Source of the DNA: an uncultured Ruminococcus sp.
GTDB taxonomy: Bacteria > Bacillota > Clostridia > Oscillospirales > Ruminococcaceae
DNA length: 64,000 bases
NCBI GenBank assembly: GCA_947169885.1
Contig: CAMVRM010000002.1
Location: 1-64,000 of the forward strand
Direction of reading: 5' to 3'
In this document: positions 61,759 through 64,000 of the stretch, one piece after another
Numbering within the stretch: the stretch's first letter is position 1
How the letters are laid out: each line of letters opens with the position of its first letter
Notes under the pieces: generated by a model
The model's input: only the letters and a program-made list of their open reading frames with translations
Told to the model about the DNA's origin: nothing
Database searches by the model: none
Program-made: the position numbers and the translations under genes

Positions 61759-63660
61759 TTATCTCTTGCTGCGTTTCTTGTTCCTGACGTTCTTCTGCGA
61801 GTGTGCGCCGTTCCTGCCTTTTGCCTGTGAAGAACTGCGCTTTGCTTCACGTTCACGCTGTTCTTTAAGGTAGATGCTGTCAGGTTTTACCAGCTTGTCC
61901 GAACCGTGTCCGATAAGGTCACGTCTGCCTGCTTTTTCCAGCGCTTCGATAACACGCCGCTGATTTTCGGGCTTGTAGTACTGCAAAAGCACTCTCTGCA
62001 TTGCCTTTTCTTTCGGGTCTTTCGCAACGAAAACGGGCTGTAATGTGTAAGGGTCAAGCCCTGTGTAGAACATACAAGTCGAGAGCGTTCCCGGGGTGGG
62101 GTAGAAGTCCTGCACCTGTTCGGGACGAATGTGGTTCTCTTTAAGGAACATCGCAAGTTCAACAGCATCTGACAGCTTTGACCCCGGGTGCGATGACATG
62201 AGGTAGGGAACAAGATACTGCTCCTTGCCCTGCCGCCCCGTTATTTCGTAAAAGCGCTTTTGGAAACGCTTGTATGCTTCGATGTGCGGCTTGCCCATTT
62301 TGTCCAGCACTGCCGCCGAACAATGCTCGGGTGCGACTTTCAGCTGACCGCTTATGTGGTGAGCGATAAGCTCGTTCATGAATTCGCCGTCCTTGTCCTC
62401 GATAAGATAGTCGTAGCGTATCCCCGAACGGATAAAGACTTTCTTTACTTTCGGCAGTGCCCTGAGCTGTCTTAACAAATGCAGATATTCCTTGTGGTCA
62501 ACGTGAAGATTCTTGCACGGCTCGGGCGCAAGACATTTCTTTCCCTTGCACAGACCGTATTTGAGCTGTTTTTCGCAGGAAGGTCCTCTGAAATTCGCAG
62601 TAGGTCCGCCTACATCGTGTATATAGCCCTTGAAGTCTTTCATCTGCGTGAGTTTTTTTGCTTCCTCGATAACGCTTTCCTCACTGCGGACGGTGACACG
62701 CCTGCCCTGATGAAGTGCGATAGAGCAGAAGTTGCAGAAGCCGTAACAGCCACGGTTGTGAGTGAGCGAGAAGCGCACTTCCTCGATCGAGGGAACGCCG
62801 CCCTGACTTTCATAGCAGGGGTGGTAAGCACGTTCGTAGTCAAGCGAGTAAACAAGGTCGAGTTCCTCGGTGGTGAGGGAGAGCGCAGGGGGATTCTGTA
62901 CGAGCATCTTATTTCCCTGACGCTGTATTATCGTCTTGCCGTAAACTTCGTCCTGCTGGTCGTACTGCATACGGCAGGCTTTCGCATAAAGTTCCTTGTT
63001 CTCGCTGACTTCCTTGAACGAGGGACACTGAACAGCACCGTATGGCGTTTCTTTCGGGTCGCACAGATAGCAAGTCCCACGAACATCTCTTATACTGCCG
63101 ACAGGTTCGCCGCTGTTCAGGCGTTCGGCTATCTCACAAATAGAATGTTCGCCCATACCGTACATGAGAATATCCGCACCCGTGTCCACAAGCACCGAGG
63201 GCATTACCTCGTTTTTCCAGTAATCGTAATGTGCAAAACGTCTGAGCGACACTTCAAGACCGCCGACAAGTATCGGCAGTTCGGGCGCAGCCGCACGGCA
63301 AAGCTTGCTGTAAACGGTTGCGGCTCTGTCGGGACGTTTGCCGTTTCTGCCGCCTGCGGAGTAAGCGTCATCGGAACGTGGCTTTTTCGCAACGGTGTAA
63401 TGTGCCACCATGCTGTCGATGTTGCCTGCGGTAACGAGCCACGCAAGTCTGGGCTTGCCGAGCCGCAGGACAGACTTGGGGTCTTTCCAGTCGGGCTGTG
63501 CGATGATGCCGACCGAAAAGCCCTTGTATGTCAGCAGATGCGAGATTATAGACGCTCCGAAGCTTGGGTGGTCAACATAAGCGTCCCCGATTATATACAC
63601 GAAGTCGCACTGTTCGATCCCACGTTCGGTCATATCCTGTTTTGAGATAGGCATAAACAT
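61759..63660 (-). CDS. ygiQ: YgiQ-family radical-SAM protein
   Basis: 633 residues from ATG 63660 with AAAGGCGG; the frame extends to 63810 but has no ribosome site there. The radical-SAM cluster is RGCYGFCNFCSI. Family motifs include YIIGDAYVDHPSFG, VGGLEVSLRRFAHYDYW and DFYPTPGTLSTCM. The reaction is unknown. The C-terminus is Lys/Arg-rich (KRSSSQAKGRNG, KKRSKR). Confidence 0.95.
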   Translation of the reverse strand: MFMPISKQDMTERGIEQCDFVYIIGDAYVDHPSFGASIISHLLTYKGFSVGIIAQPDWKDPKSVLRLGKPRLAWLVTAGNIDSMVAHYTVAKKPRSDDAYSAGGRNGKRPDRAATVYSKLCRAAAPELPILVGGLEVSLRRFAHYDYWKNEVMPSVLVDTGADILMYGMGEHSICEIAERLNSGEPVGSIRDVRGTCYLCDPKETPYGAVQCPSFKEVSENKELYAKACRMQYDQQDEVYGKTIIQRQGNKMLVQNPPALSLTTEELDLVYSLDYERAYHPCYESQGGVPSIEEVRFSLTHNRGCYGFCNFCSIALHQGRRVTVRSEESVIEEAKKLTQMKDFKGYIHDVGGPTANFRGPSCEKQLKYGLCKGKKCLAPEPCKNLHVDHKEYLHLLRQLRALPKVKKVFIRSGIRYDYLIEDKDGEFMNELIAHHISGQLKVAPEHCSAAVLDKMGKPHIEAYKRFQKRFYEITGRQGKEQYLVPYLMSSHPGSKLSDAVELAMFLKENHIRPEQVQDFYPTPGTLSTCMFYTGLDPYTLQPVFVAKDPKEKAMQRVLLQYYKPENQRRVIEALEKAGRRDLIGHGSDKLVKPDSIYLKEQREREAKRSSSQAKGRNGAHSQKNVRNKKRSKR

Positions 63661-63733
63661 AAAAAGCACCGCCTTTGTTAGTATCATTTCAGAAATAACA
63701 GCTTCCGCCAATACCCTGCGAAAGCTGTGGTGT

Positions 63734-64000
63734 TTATCTTTTGTAGACAGTCTCGGAAATAGCCTGCTTACAGGCATCGAAGTTGAGATCAAGTGTGCTT
63801 TGACCGTCATGACTGCCTGCGAAATATGCGCCCTCCTGCGGAATGCGAAGTTCGTTCGTGTCGTAGCCCATGGAGAACAGCAGTTTGTAGAACATAACGT
63901 AAAGTTCAGCCCTGCTCATGTTGGTGTTCAGCTCGCCGCAGGATATTTTGAGAAAGCTGTCAAGTTTAAGAGGACTGAGCGTTTTCGCCTTTGAAACGAT
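63734..64000 (-). CDS. Unknown protein (partial, 5' end outside window)
   Basis: The frame is open from the right edge to the stop at 63734, giving the last 88 residues. The visible part (SFLKISCGELN, ELYVMFYKLLFSMGYDTNEL, LNFDACKQAISETVYKR) is mixed helical, with no recognised motif. An internal ATG at 63919 is probably not the start, because the upstream codons remain open and coding-like. It precedes ygiQ by 73 bases. Confidence 0.55.
   Translation of the reverse strand: MVSKAKTLSPLKLDSFLKISCGELNTNMSRAELYVMFYKLLFSMGYDTNELRIPQEGAYFAGSHDGQSTLDLNFDACKQAISETVYKR

Overview
The window looks like a chromosomal segment of a fibre-degrading anaerobic Firmicute close to Ruminococcus. The grounds are a secreted GH10 xylanase with a C-terminal dockerin (cellulosome-type), several Sec-exported multi-domain surface proteins, a pyruvate formate-lyase, Firmicute-type housekeeping genes (rnmV, yerC, rnpM, ylxQ) and many near-consensus TTGACA-17-TATAAT promoters. 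The species cannot be fixed from the sequence alone. No phage, CRISPR array, rRNA or replication origin is visible. Mobile DNA is limited to small MITE-like elements.

Layout. 1-2.8 kb: two tandem secreted BspA-type leucine-rich-repeat proteins. 3.1-9.8 kb: GH36 alpha-galactosidase, an ECF transporter S component, RNase M5, a degenerate MBOAT-like membrane protein, a DUF1848 iron-sulfur protein and an unknown protein. 10.1-10.7 kb: a six-tRNA operon (Val-Val-Asp-Phe-Gly-Cys). 10.8-13.5 kb: a tightly overlapping yerC / methyltransferase / hslO / GH25 lysozyme operon. 13.9-16.6 kb: a pyruvate formate-lyase in which the catalytic barrel and the glycyl-radical domain are separate genes, with a 71-residue Cys-containing protein between them. 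16.6-29.4 kb: small palindromic elements, a very large SGNH-hydrolase surface protein, an alpha/beta hydrolase, an Ig-like surface protein, the GH10 xylanase and a SUKH-domain protein.

29.4-35.3 kb holds a four-gene operon: MBOAT acyltransferase, DHHW/AlgX-like protein, FkbH-like HAD protein and acyl carrier protein. Its logic parallels the Dlt system, with activation and carrier in the cytoplasm, a membrane transferase and an extracytoplasmic partner. It may decorate a surface polymer with an unusual acyl group. 36-40.8 kb encodes a GldA/GldF/GldG/DUF4340-type ABC system. 40.9-50.9 kb is the conserved rimP-nusA-rnpM-ylxQ-infB-rbfA-nrnA-truB-ribF translation cluster, read on the minus strand and carrying an inserted lipoprotein gene.

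50.9-64 kb: a divergent LCP-like protein, a SLOG protein, serine acetyltransferase, a MacB/LolD-type ABC transporter with a beta-lactamase-like hydrolase, a YhiN-type flavoprotein, a LURP-one-related protein, a 471-base structured non-coding stretch, an RpiR regulator, a YgiQ radical-SAM protein and the C-terminal end of an unknown gene.

The two strongest leads are the physically split pyruvate formate-lyase and the FkbH/ACP/MBOAT/DHHW operon. All family assignments rest on reading motifs by eye; no database search was run.
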